From Pirellula sp. (GTDB lineage: Bacteria; Planctomycetota; Planctomycetia; Pirellulales; Pirellulaceae), in contig JAJTFB010000005.1 in assembly GCA_021300015.1 (NCBI GenBank), positions 1-64,000 of the forward strand: a stretch of DNA of 64,000 bases, in the 5' to 3' direction. Positions 1-7,909 of this stretch are shown one piece after another. The notes below the pieces were generated by a model, which saw only the letters and a list, made by a program, of their open reading frames with translations, searched no databases and was not told the origin of the DNA. Both the position numbers and the translations under genes were made by a program. The number at the start of each line of letters is the position of its first letter. The first letter of the stretch is position 1.

Positions 1-338
1 TTGACGTTTGCTTCTTCAAGTAGATCTTTCACCATGCCGCCAGCCATTCGGCTGTAGGGTTTGAGTTCTTCACGAGCTTTTTCTGGGTTAAGAATCATGC
101 CCGAACCGGCAAGCCCCCTGGCACCAATGGCGCGAACGATACTGCCGATCATCAAGAACGCCATTCCGGCGAAAGCACGAAAACCTTCCGATCTAGTTCG
201 AGCCTCAAAATCTTCGAAATCCCCGAATCGCATTAGAAACGTGACGAATGTCGATGCGAACAAGAGTCCACCAAGTATCTGCAAGCTCATACCCACGTAG
301 TACGCAGTCTTGCGGTTATCAGAGATATCTCGTGGCAT
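1..338 (-). CDS. Conserved membrane protein, 3' end outside window
   Basis: The frame starts with ATG at 338 and runs leftwards off the window, giving 112 visible codons. A GAAGGG Shine-Dalgarno-like stretch lies about 9 nt upstream. After a short polar start (MPRDISDNRKTAYY) there is a hydrophobic segment at about residues 15-36 and a second one around residues 60-77, separated by a charged FEDFEARTRSEGF stretch. This suggests a small two-helix inner-membrane protein with a cytoplasmic tail beginning near residue 80. No catalytic motif is visible and I do not recognise a named family. The C-terminus is missing, so a later domain such as a zinc ribbon cannot be excluded. Confidence 0.7.
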   Translation of the reverse strand, partial: MPRDISDNRKTAYYVGMSLQILGGLLFASTFVTFLMRFGDFEDFEARTRSEGFRAFAGMAFLMIGSIVRAIGARGLAGSGMILNPEKAREELKPYSRMAGGMVKDLLEEANV

Positions 339-780
339 TTCCAATTCCCTTCGTGTGCAAACTAGACGCATCAACCGAAACCCTGTAGGCCGTACCGATG
401 TAGCCTATCACGGGAGTTAACGCCCATTAAGCCCCGTCTTGAGCCGCTATCCTGTTTTTTTGACCACAGAATACACCGAACACACGGAAAGGAACCCTCC
501 GGCCGTTATGTCATGCTTCCGTGTATTCGGAGTGTTCCGTGGTTCCTTGGTTTTCGGTGGTAAGAGCGAAAGCCTATCCCACTTGCACAGCAGAGTTACT
601 TGCTGGTTACCGGGGATGATTTTACCAAGGCGGCAGGCGTGGCGAAGGTGATGGTGGAGGGGGCAGACAATAGGTAGTTGGGAGAGGGTGAAATGCAACG
701 TACCATATCATTTTCGCTGTCTCGACCGCTTCTGTGTTATCGACGAGATTTGGGTCCGTTCCGTGATTCCTTGGGAATTC
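339..780. other. Intergenic gap with one long inverted repeat
   Basis: This 442-bp gap separates two minus-strand genes. It contains the inverted repeat at 463-543, annotated separately. Short open frames here, on both strands, run through the repeat and show no recognisable protein signal. Nothing else was identified. Confidence 0.5.
463..543. repeat. Long imperfect inverted repeat (27-bp arms)
   Basis: The left arm at 463-489 (starting ACCACAGAATACACCG) and the right arm at 517-543 (ending GTTCCGTGGT) are reverse complements at 23 of 27 positions, with a 27-nt spacer. A T7 run lies just before the left arm. The ACCACGGAA...ACACGGAA sequence style is one I associate with intergenic repeats in planctomycete genomes, though copy number cannot be checked here. 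It may be a REP-like or MITE-like element, or a bidirectional terminator of the flanking genes. Confidence 0.65.
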
Positions 781-1377
781 TTATTGATCTGGGTTGTCGA
801 TCAACGACTTGAGTCGATCGCCAAGCGGTTTTGGGAATTTTGCAACCCAACTTTCGTCCAAAAGTCCAACCTCGATCATGTCTAGAAGGTGAACACGGTC
901 TTTGAGTCGAAACGAATTCAATTTCATTCGAACGAGCCGCTCCAATGGCAAGATTCGAATGCCATCCCCGTATTCGATTGGTTCGACATCGGGGTTCGGC
1001 TCAAAGTCATCCTGCTTGACCATACAATTCGCTAGGAAGATGTAAATTGCATAGCGTACCGAATCGTCTTTTCCTTCGAGAAACATGTCCAAACCAGCCG
1101 CTTTGCGGTAGTGGTATCCATTTGCCGCCATGACCTGTTTGACTTGTTCAAGATCCTCAGGGCGAATCAAGATATCGACATCGTTCGTGGCACGTACGGC
1201 TCCAGGATCGACCTGAGCCACCCAAACTCGCACTGCATTGCCTCCGACGATCGCAAAAGGAATCGAGGTAGACTCCAGAATAGATACGGCTTTTCTAAGA
1301 CGCAACTCAACTCGATCCATCGACTCCCCGATTCTTTGCCAGAGTTGATCTCCGACCACCGTCAATGCTGGATTCAT
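781..1377 (-). CDS. Nucleotidyltransferase-like protein
   Basis: 198 residues from the ATG at 1377, chosen because GAGGG precedes it closely (GAGGGAACAAATG). The frame is open further upstream to 1461, but that extension has no ribosome site. The core is a GGNAVRVWVA stretch followed by ATNDVDILI, which matches the glycine-rich loop and D-x-D metal motif of the nucleotidyltransferase fold seen in AbiEii/MNT-type and related uncharacterised proteins. The middle section (ILPLERLVRMKL) resembles the helical part of those proteins. No partner antitoxin or HEPN gene is adjacent, so a toxin-antitoxin role is not supported by context. Substrate unknown. Confidence 0.7.
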   Translation of the reverse strand: MNPALTVVGDQLWQRIGESMDRVELRLRKAVSILESTSIPFAIVGGNAVRVWVAQVDPGAVRATNDVDILIRPEDLEQVKQVMAANGYHYRKAAGLDMFLEGKDDSVRYAIYIFLANCMVKQDDFEPNPDVEPIEYGDGIRILPLERLVRMKLNSFRLKDRVHLLDMIEVGLLDESWVAKFPKPLGDRLKSLIDNPDQ

Positions 1378-1540
1378 TTGTTCCCTCTTCGCAAGCTGCT
1401 CTAAGTATACCACAAAACGTGGAAGCCTTAGAAATGGACCCTTCTTTACGCTGCACAACAATCTCTTTCGCTGGCCACTGTTGGCCCGGCGTAAGCAGTG
1501 GCGAGTTTGCGTTTCGACGGGCTCCTAGGAGGTAGGCAAG

Positions 1541-1554
1541 CAGCCGATCGGCTG
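1541..1554. promoter_or_regulatory. 14-bp perfect palindrome upstream of sulfatase remnant
   Basis: CAGCCGATCGGCTG reads the same on both strands and lies 110 bp before the sulfatase start codon. A second perfect palindrome, CTCCTAGGAG, is at 1522-1531. Either could be an operator, but no regulator gene or second copy links them to a function. Confidence 0.3.
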
Positions 1555-1663
1555 GTAGGATCCTCAAACGGGAGCATTGGATCGTTCGCATTGGGCGATA
1601 CGTTCGGCCCAATTCTTGACGGTTTTCGGGGACGCGACGCGGGACAGAGCTGCAAGGTGATTT

Positions 1664-3183
1664 ATGCTCTCGGGATTCTTTCTGTGTAGGACGCTAAGGA
1701 CCAGTCTGGCACTCGCGACGATCCTATCGCTAAGCTTCTCGTGCCTCGCTCAGCAACCGAACTTCTTGTTTCTCTTCGCCGACGACTGGGGCCGATACGC
1801 GAGCGCCTATGCGAAGCTCGAGCCCAACGAGCCGCTCCAAGGACTCGTACGAACTCCCAACATCGATCGTATCGCCCAACGCGGAGTCCTGTTTCGCAAG
1901 GCCTTTGTCTCGGCCCCAAGCTGCACGCCATGCCGAAGTGCCTTGCTCTCGGGCCAGCACTTCTGGAGGACCAAAGAAGCTTCCATTCTCCAGGGTGCCA
2001 AATGGGAGCCGAGCCTCCCTGCCTTTCCTCTTTTGCTCCACGAAGCGGGCTACCACATCGGGGAGAGCTTCAAAGTATGGAGCCCTGGCTCACCGGTCGA
2101 TGCACCTTATGGGGCCGGAAAATTCGCCTACGAAAAATCGGGCCGACGCTGGAACGATTTCTCTGAGAACGCCACCGAAATGCTCCGCCAAGGAATTCCT
2201 TTCGAGGAGGCCAAGCAAACACTCCTAGACGAAATGGCATCGAACTTCGATCAGTTCCTCGGGGACCGTCCCGAAGGCAAACCGTTCTGCTATTGGTTCG
2301 GACCGACCAATGTCCATCGCCAGTGGGTTCAAGGCTCCGGGAAACGGCTATGGGGATTCGATCCTGAGGAGTTCAAGGGCAAGCTTCCAGCCTTCCTGCC
2401 CGATGTACCCATCGTTCGAGAGGATCTTGCCGATTACTTCGGAGAGATCGCCGCCTACGATGCGGCCGTCGGCATGCTGCTTGCCCGGCTCGAATCGAGC
2501 GGGCTTGCCGATTCGACGATGGTCATCGTCAGCGGCGATCATGGACCTCCGGGGTTCCCCCATGGCAAATGCAATCTGTACGACTTTGGAACGTCGGTGA
2601 CACTGGCCATTTGTGGACCGCAGATTCCTGCCGATCGGACGATCGACGATTTGGTCAGTTTGACCGATATCGCGCCGACGATTCTCGAATCGGCTGGCCT
2701 GCCGATCCCCGAGAGCATGACGGGAACAAGCCTCTTGCCGATGCTTCGCAGCGAGCGGAGCGGCAAGCTCGATCCGAATCGAACCGCCATCTTTGTCGGT
2801 CGAGAGCGGCATGTCGAGTCAGCTCGCGCTGACTTTAGCCCCTACCCTCAGCGCGCCATTCGCACCGATGAGCACCTCTTGATCATCAACTTTCGACCCG
2901 AGCGTTGGCCGCTCGGGGACCCTTATGGATTTATCAGAGGGCTTATGGCAAACGACCTCGGGTGGAACTCTACGACCTCAGGAGCGATCCGCAACAGATG
3001 ACCAACGTTGCCCAGGATCCAAGGTATCAGAAAATTCGCATCGAACTCGAGGATCGGCTGATCAAGGAGTTGACCGCCACCGGGGATCCTCGGGTAGAGC
3101 TAGAGGGGCAATTTTACGAAACCCCACCGATGTCTGGTCCATTGGTCCAACAAGGGCCCCAGAGCAAGGTGAAGCAGCGATGA
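1664..3183 (+). pseudogene. Sulfatase (heparan N-sulfatase type), internal deletion plus frameshift
   Basis: The intact first part (1664-3001, 445 codons) has a signal peptide of about 29 residues, then NFLFLFADDWGR (metal ligands), then SCTPCRSALLSGQ, the C-x-P-x-R sulfatase signature whose cysteine becomes formylglycine. VSGDHGPPGFPHGK is the second active-site block. An AAGGTGA ribosome site precedes the ATG. Near 2935 the homology switches frame: INFRPERWPLGDPYGF is in the first frame, while RAYGKRPRVELYDLRSDPQQ, the usual C-terminal block, continues in the next frame to a stop at 3183. In the family these blocks are normally some 40 residues apart, but here they almost touch, so a segment has been lost out of frame. 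The first frame alone gives a protein without its C-terminal subdomain. The last codon overlaps the next gene by ATGA. Confidence 0.75.
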
Positions 3184-4610
3184 GCTCATCGAATCCAGAT
3201 CCGATTCCACCAAAAATTTTAGACCCTCAAAGAGCCTTCGATATCACTTATCTGTTGCGGCTTTGGTTTGGGTTCAAGGAGCCGGTCAGTCGGATCGCCT
3301 ATATCTCAAGCGGTTTTGTACTGATGTTGGTCAAATACCTCGTCGAAGCGGCTATCATCGCCTTATCGACGGGCCGATACTATCTTCCTTGGGATTTTCT
3401 CAATCCTCTGATGAGTGTGCGGCAAAAGTACTTTGCGCCGCCGGCTCCCGACTGGATGGCTTGGGCGGTGATTCTCTGGTCGTTGCCGTTCCTATGGATC
3501 GCCGTCTCGATGAGTGTTCGCCGCGCCGTCGATGCAGGTAGGAATGCATGGATAGGCCTTTGGGTCTTTGTGCCGCTGGTGAATTTCTTCATGATGATCT
3601 ATCTATGCGGGATCGAGTCGCAGGCTCGCCCAGTGGGTGACTCGTCGATCGATCGTACTTACCGGGAACCGCTGATCGACCATGGGCTAACCTCGGCATT
3701 GAAGGGGCTTGCCGCAAGTACCATGATCTGCATCGCGATGGTTTCGCTCAGCGTGTATCTGATCCAGGACTATGGAGCGGCCCTGTTTATGGGCACCCCG
3801 ATTATCATGGGAGCTGTAAGTGCTTACATCTACAATCGGCCGTACACGAGAACCATGTTCTCGAGCATCATGGTCGCCGAGCTATCGATCTTTCTAAGCG
3901 GCCTGATTCTCCTGCTGTTTGCCTTCGAGGGGCTCATCTGCTTGGTGATGCTTCTGCCGATTGCAGGTGTGATGGCAATTTTAGGCGCAACGATTGGTTC
4001 TATGATCGCATCGCTTCAGCCGCAGCACTCGTTGACACTGCTGATCCCGATCAGCTTGCTGCCGGTGATCGCTGGTGCCGAACATGCGGTCCGGGTTGTG
4101 CCCGAGTACGAGGTCCTGAGCACAGTGGAGATCGACGCTCCACCGGAGCGTGTTTGGCCTAATGTCATCGGATTCTCTGAATTGGAAGCCCCACCGAGTT
4201 GGTACTTCAAACTCGGGATCGCTTATCCTAAACGGGCGACGATCACAGGCACTGGGGTAGGAGCTATTCGGCATTGCGAATTTTCAACCGGACCGTTTGT
4301 AGAGCCAATTACGGTTTGGGATCCGCCCAGACGTCTAGCCTTTGATGTCCAATCGCAACCGCCACCGATGCACGAATTGAGCCCTTATAGGTACGTCCAT
4401 CCCCCACACTTAGACGGTTACTTGATGTGCAAGCGTGGAGAGTTTCGGCTGATCGATCTTGGGGAAGGCCGTACAAGACTCGAGGGGAGAACCTGGTATG
4501 CCTACAACATTTTCCCGCAGAGCTATTGGACGTTGTGGACCGACATGCTGATCCATCGAATCCACCTGCGGGTATTGTCCCATGTGAAAAAGCTTTCTGA
4601 GCAGCGCTAG
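3180..4610 (+). CDS. Membrane protein, DUF805-like N-terminus and SRPBCC C-terminus
   Basis: 476 residues from the ATG at 3180, which overlaps the sulfatase stop as ATGA; the open frame extends upstream but only as a shadow of the sulfatase. Residues about 25-140 resemble DUF805/YhaH-like membrane proteins (YLLRLWFGF, SRIAYISSGFVLMLVKYL, RRAVDAGRNAWIGLWVFVPLVNFFMMIYL). Further hydrophobic segments follow to about residue 300. The C-terminal 165 residues (VLSTVEIDAPPERVWPNVIGF to the end) look like an SRPBCC/polyketide-cyclase ligand-binding fold, with the TVEIDAPPERVW opening typical of it. Translational coupling to the sulfatase suggests a former functional link. The role is unknown. Confidence 0.7.
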   Translation: MSSSNPDPIPPKILDPQRAFDITYLLRLWFGFKEPVSRIAYISSGFVLMLVKYLVEAAIIALSTGRYYLPWDFLNPLMSVRQKYFAPPAPDWMAWAVILWSLPFLWIAVSMSVRRAVDAGRNAWIGLWVFVPLVNFFMMIYLCGIESQARPVGDSSIDRTYREPLIDHGLTSALKGLAASTMICIAMVSLSVYLIQDYGAALFMGTPIIMGAVSAYIYNRPYTRTMFSSIMVAELSIFLSGLILLLFAFEGLICLVMLLPIAGVMAILGATIGSMIASLQPQHSLTLLIPISLLPVIAGAEHAVRVVPEYEVLSTVEIDAPPERVWPNVIGFSELEAPPSWYFKLGIAYPKRATITGTGVGAIRHCEFSTGPFVEPITVWDPPRRLAFDVQSQPPPMHELSPYRYVHPPHLDGYLMCKRGEFRLIDLGEGRTRLEGRTWYAYNIFPQSYWTLWTDMLIHRIHLRVLSHVKKLSEQR

Positions 4611-4639
4611 ACTATCGAGTCGCACGGGCCCCAGCTTGT

Positions 4640-5596
4640 CTACTTCTTCGGATCCAAGTTTGCGTCGAGTTGCTCTTGGGTGACCTGCGACGCGACCCCC
4701 TTCTCGGGAATCTCTGCCTTGGCCAACCACAAGCAGGCGTTGAGGATCAGCTTGCGAAACGAATCATTTCCCCAGTTGTTATGGAAATGACCACCGGTGA
4801 AGCCAAACCCGCGACCTGAGTCCGGGCGTTCGACGGTCCAGAGCATCGCTTCGGCCCGGCCTAGGTTGGCTTGGATATGCGGATAAGGCCCCGGGGGGTA
4901 AACATAAGGACCGTTTCGGACCGCATCGGAAGGGGCAGCGACCAAGATCGGCACAAACTTGCCACTGCTCGAATCGGCCGGCGAAGCCCCTGGAAGATCG
5001 TTGACGAAACGCATGTTGAAATACCATTCGTCCTTGACCGAGAAAGGTTCGACGCCACGGGTGACGGGATGTTCGGGCAACTGCGAGAATTCCGGCGACC
5101 ACATCGGATTGCAGGAGAACATATGCTCGTAATGCCCACCGATCCACTTCTTGAACTCCTTGCCGGCTTGGTCTGAAACGATCTCGACGGCATAGTGCAT
5201 GCATCCGATCCCTACCCCTTTGCCCGCAAGCTCATCGATCTTTTTAAGGCGTCGTCCCGACTCTTGAACCGCTTCGTGCCCTCCACCCCCATCCATGTAA
5301 AAGACGATCGCATCGGCTCGATCCAGCACCGATTCGTCCTTGGGCCAGCCATTGAGCGAAATGTCGACGCGGATCGGTAAGCCGCTTTCTTGGAGGCATC
5401 GCGCAAGGAGCTGAACCCCCGCGTTGAACTCGTGCATGCGAGGTGGGTGCGAAGGTCGGCCTGCAATCAACACGATGCGTTTGACTGCCGAATCCTCAGG
5501 GGATTGGGCGTAGAGCGGATGGGTTCCAAAGAGCCCGATGCTTGTGTGCGTCAGCAATCCGAAAATCAACATCCAGCAAGCTTTAGGAAAGCCCAT
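4640..5596 (-). CDS. Secreted ThuA-domain protein
   Basis: 318 residues with an N-terminal hydrophobic signal ending near LYAQ (residue 31). The ThuA-like glutamine-amidotransferase fold starts at VKRIVLIAGRPSHPPRMHEFNAG. Typical blocks are DADAIVFYMDGGGGH-like (here DRADAIVFYMDGGGGHE), GVGIGCMHYAVE, WIGGHYEHMF, HPVTRG and GRGFGFTGGHFHNNWG. ThuA proteins are linked to carbohydrate (originally trehalose) use, and planctomycetes carry many exported copies, often beside oxidoreductases and PSD/DUF1501 genes; the reaction is not established. It converges on the SRPBCC gene (29-bp gap) and is divergent from csrA across a 196-bp gap that holds a 16-bp palindrome. Confidence 0.85.
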   Translation of the reverse strand: MGFPKACWMLIFGLLTHTSIGLFGTHPLYAQSPEDSAVKRIVLIAGRPSHPPRMHEFNAGVQLLARCLQESGLPIRVDISLNGWPKDESVLDRADAIVFYMDGGGGHEAVQESGRRLKKIDELAGKGVGIGCMHYAVEIVSDQAGKEFKKWIGGHYEHMFSCNPMWSPEFSQLPEHPVTRGVEPFSVKDEWYFNMRFVNDLPGASPADSSSGKFVPILVAAPSDAVRNGPYVYPPGPYPHIQANLGRAEAMLWTVERPDSGRGFGFTGGHFHNNWGNDSFRKLILNACLWLAKAEIPEKGVASQVTQEQLDANLDPKK

Positions 5597-5679
5597 CGCT
5601 TTGTGCTCCAGGGTAAAAGTGATTTCAAAAGTGGGATTTAGTTTAGGGGGCTTAGTTTAGCTAGCATAAGCCCAATTCT

Positions 5680-5695
5680 CAGGAAAATTTTCCTG
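5680..5695. promoter_or_regulatory. 16-bp perfect palindrome between ThuA gene and csrA
   Basis: CAGGAAAATTTTCCTG is fully self-complementary and lies centrally in the divergent gap. Two 9-bp direct repeats TTAGTTTAG (5638-5646 and 5652-5660) lie on its ThuA side, and a 6-bp inverted pair CGTGAC/GTCACG (5708-5713 and 5721-5726) on its csrA side. The position suits an operator for one or both genes. The regulator is unknown. Confidence 0.4.
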
Positions 5696-5792
5696 GCGGG
5701 GAAAACCCGTGACCAGAGGTGTCACGCTCGGAGTGCAAAATGGATTCCGTTGAGTCTGTGAATGAACCACAAGCCAAACCGGGAGGGAAACC

Positions 5793-6047
5793 ATGCTTGC
5801 ACTGAGTCGATTGGTAGGGGAGCGGATTTTTATTGGCGACGACATTGTCATCGAGGTCCGAAAGATCACGGGCACTCGAGTGGTCATTGCCGTCGGAGCG
5901 CCGGACGATGTGGTGATCGACCGGGAGGAGGTTTTCGAGCGCAAGAGCGACGAGGATTCCAGGTGCGATCGAACCGTCAAGGACCGTTGGGACAGCAAGG
6001 AGCGGCAGGACATCCGGGAGTCGGAGGTGCTCTATGCGAATCGTTGA
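5793..6047 (+). CDS. csrA: CsrA/RsmA-type translational regulator
   Basis: 84 residues. The first 50 match CsrA closely: MLALSRLVGERIFIGDDIVIEV is the strand containing the RNA-binding Leu4 and Arg6 region, and GAPDDVVIDREEVFERK carries the equivalent of the second RNA-binding arginine. CsrA dimers bind GGA-containing hairpins in mRNA leaders, usually blocking translation. The tail from residue 51 is a polar extension of about 34 residues (SDEDSRCDRTVKD...), longer than the usual short CsrA end. The ribosome site GGGAGGGA itself contains GGA, which would permit autoregulation, but that is inference. No flagellar genes or fliW lie nearby. Confidence 0.9.
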   Translation: MLALSRLVGERIFIGDDIVIEVRKITGTRVVIAVGAPDDVVIDREEVFERKSDEDSRCDRTVKDRWDSKERQDIRESEVLYANR

Positions 6048-6067
6048 ATCCGAGTAACCGAACGGCT

Positions 6068-6093
6068 CGACCAAATAGATCGACCAAATAGAT
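6068..6093. repeat. Perfect 13-bp tandem duplication
   Basis: CGACCAAATAGAT occurs twice head to tail just after csrA, in the short gap before the convergent isomerase-like gene. This looks like a slippage duplication. No function is apparent. Confidence 0.6.
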
Positions 6094-6134
6094 CGATCCT
6101 GCGGAGTGAATTTCGTTGCGTTGTTTTCGCTGAG

Positions 6135-7040
6135 TTATTTTGCAGGTACCGAGTCGCGAATCTTTTCCAGAAGCTTCTTCGTAGCCTTGATCCCATCGTC
6201 AGGGCTCAATCGGGAACCTTCGTACTCGATTCCGACCCAGCCGCGGTAGCCTGCGTCCAAGACGATTTTCATCATCTTTGCAAAATCGATCTTCGACTCG
6301 TTGCCCTGCTCATCGAAATCGTAGCTCTTGGCCGAGACGGCTTTGGCAAGCGGCATCAGGTCCGTGACACCTTGGTAGCGATCGTAGTCGTAGAAATTCC
6401 CAAAATCGGGGAGGGTTCCGCAGTTCTCCATGCCCGTGGCGCGGATCGTCTCGGAGAGCCACTTGCCATTGGAGCTCAACCCGCCGTGGTTCTCAACGAT
6501 CACGTTGATCCCCAGCGGTTTGGCATATTCGCTCAAACGGCGTAGACCGTCAGCAGCTAACTTGGACCCTTCCTCGTAAGGCTTATCGGTCTCTGCATTG
6601 ACCCGGATCGAATGGCAACCGAGATACTTCGCCGCATCGACCCACTTGTAGTGATTCTCGACGGCTGTTGTCCGTTTGGCAGCGTCGCTGTTGCCCAAGC
6701 CCCCCTCGCCATCGATCATGATCAGGACGTTGGTGACCCCAAGATCGCTCGTCCGTTTCTTCATCTCCTCAAGATACTTTGCGTCCTTGGCTTTGTCCTT
6801 GAAAAATTGATTGACATATTCGACGCCATCGATGCCAAATCGCTCCTTGGCAACTTTCGCAAAATCTAAATTGTCGATCTCTTTTGCAAACAGCGGCTTG
6901 TGCAACGACCATTGAGCAAGCGAAATCTTGTAAGCCTTACTCGGCGCGGTGTCTTGACCCAAGCTCCATCGTGAGCTGGCCGAGAGAGCTACAGCCGCTG
7001 CGGAACTAGCGAGGAAATGTCGTCGATTGGTGGATTGCAT
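6135..7040 (-). CDS. Exported sugar phosphate isomerase/epimerase-like protein
   Basis: 301 residues. The N-terminus [19 protein letters not shown] is a twin-arginine type signal, ending near SLGQ (residue 29), so the protein is probably folded before export. The rest fits the AP-endonuclease-2/xylose-isomerase-like TIM barrel: [50 protein letters not shown] (metal-binding Glu and His), [18 protein letters not shown] and [12 protein letters not shown] near the end. Many planctomycete relatives are annotated this way with unknown substrate. It is divergent from the methyltransferase gene, with 142 bp between. Confidence 0.85.
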   Translation of the reverse strand: MQSTNRRHFLASSAAAVALSASSRWSLGQDTAPSKAYKISLAQWSLHKPLFAKEIDNLDFAKVAKERFGIDGVEYVNQFFKDKAKDAKYLEEMKKRTSDLGVTNVLIMIDGEGGLGNSDAAKRTTAVENHYKWVDAAKYLGCHSIRVNAETDKPYEEGSKLAADGLRRLSEYAKPLGINVIVENHGGLSSNGKWLSETIRATGMENCGTLPDFGNFYDYDRYQGVTDLMPLAKAVSAKSYDFDEQGNESKIDFAKMMKIVLDAGYRGWVGIEYEGSRLSPDDGIKATKKLLEKIRDSVPAK

Positions 7041-7182
7041 AAGGACCAGAGGTTATAAAAAGGCCAAAGGGTGGGAAAGGCGGCTCGGGTGGGAAAGCCC
7101 GTCGAAGCGTTCCTGATTTTATTTTGGGCCGGTATCCCGGGCAAGCAACACAGCAGCAGGAAAGTCAAAAACAATCCATCCT

Positions 7183-7860
7183 ATGTCCAAACGACCCTCC
7201 CAGAGATCCTCATTGGAATACTCCTCAGGCGAACCGGAACTGATCCTCCTGGAAATCGATTGGGACAGCGAATCGAAAATCCCCCAGGAAATCGAAGAGC
7301 TCTTGGCCAAGGCCGATCAAAGGCTACAAGCCTATTGGGACTCCTGGCACCGCCGGCCGATCGAGCAGTATGTCGCTTGCGACTTTCGCGATGTTTATCG
7401 CGCCATGCATGCTGTGAAATCCCAGGAACTTCCGATCGGGAACCTCTTTTGCGAATGGGGGTGCGGATTTGGGATCGTCACGGCGATGGCTGGAAAACTC
7501 GGCTGGGATGCCGTCGGGATCGAGGCCGAGGAGTTTCTCGTTGAACAAGCCCGCCAGTTCCTCCGTTCCGAGAACATCCCTGCCGAAATCTGGCATGGAA
7601 ATTTCCTGCCAAGCCACGCCGAGCGATTGGCCAAGCGTCAAGCCAACCACGCCTCGTTGTTCCACCAAATCCCAAGCGTCTATGCATCCAAATCCTTGGC
7701 CGTCGACGACTTTGCCACCATCTTCGCCTACCCTTGGCCCGGCGAAGACTACTTCCTCAAGGATGTCTTTAGGCACTATGCGGCCGACCAAGCTATCTTG
7801 GTGATGTTTCTGGGGCCTTACGAAATCGAAATCTATCGCAAGCAACGCCATTGCGTTTAA
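7183..7860 (+). CDS. Class I SAM-dependent methyltransferase
   Basis: 225 residues. Motif I is GNLFCEWGCGFGIVTAMAGKL at about residues 86-106, followed by the acidic ribose-binding end of strand 2 in DAVGIEAEE. A HGNFLPSHAERL stretch and FATIFAYPWPGEDYFLKDVF suit motifs II-III. The N-terminal 60 residues (PELILLEIDWDSESKIPQEIEEL) are charged and family-specific. The ribosome site is weak, with an AGGAAAG about 20 nt upstream, so the start is not certain. The substrate cannot be inferred from neighbours. Confidence 0.75.
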   Translation: MSKRPSQRSSLEYSSGEPELILLEIDWDSESKIPQEIEELLAKADQRLQAYWDSWHRRPIEQYVACDFRDVYRAMHAVKSQELPIGNLFCEWGCGFGIVTAMAGKLGWDAVGIEAEEFLVEQARQFLRSENIPAEIWHGNFLPSHAERLAKRQANHASLFHQIPSVYASKSLAVDDFATIFAYPWPGEDYFLKDVFRHYAADQAILVMFLGPYEIEIYRKQRHCV

Positions 7861-7909
7861 CAGACAGCCGAAGGAGAGCCGGAATCTTAGAGTTACCGAA
7901 ATCCTAGAG

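Noticed and set aside
781-1377. AbiE-type toxin-antitoxin or phage-defence pair
   Set aside because: Only the nucleotidyltransferase-like gene is present; the neighbours are a membrane protein and a sulfatase.
2905-3183. Separate small gene at the end of the sulfatase
   Set aside because: The translation (GKRPRVELYDLRSDPQQ...) is the family's C-terminal block, so it belongs to the broken sulfatase rather than to a new gene.
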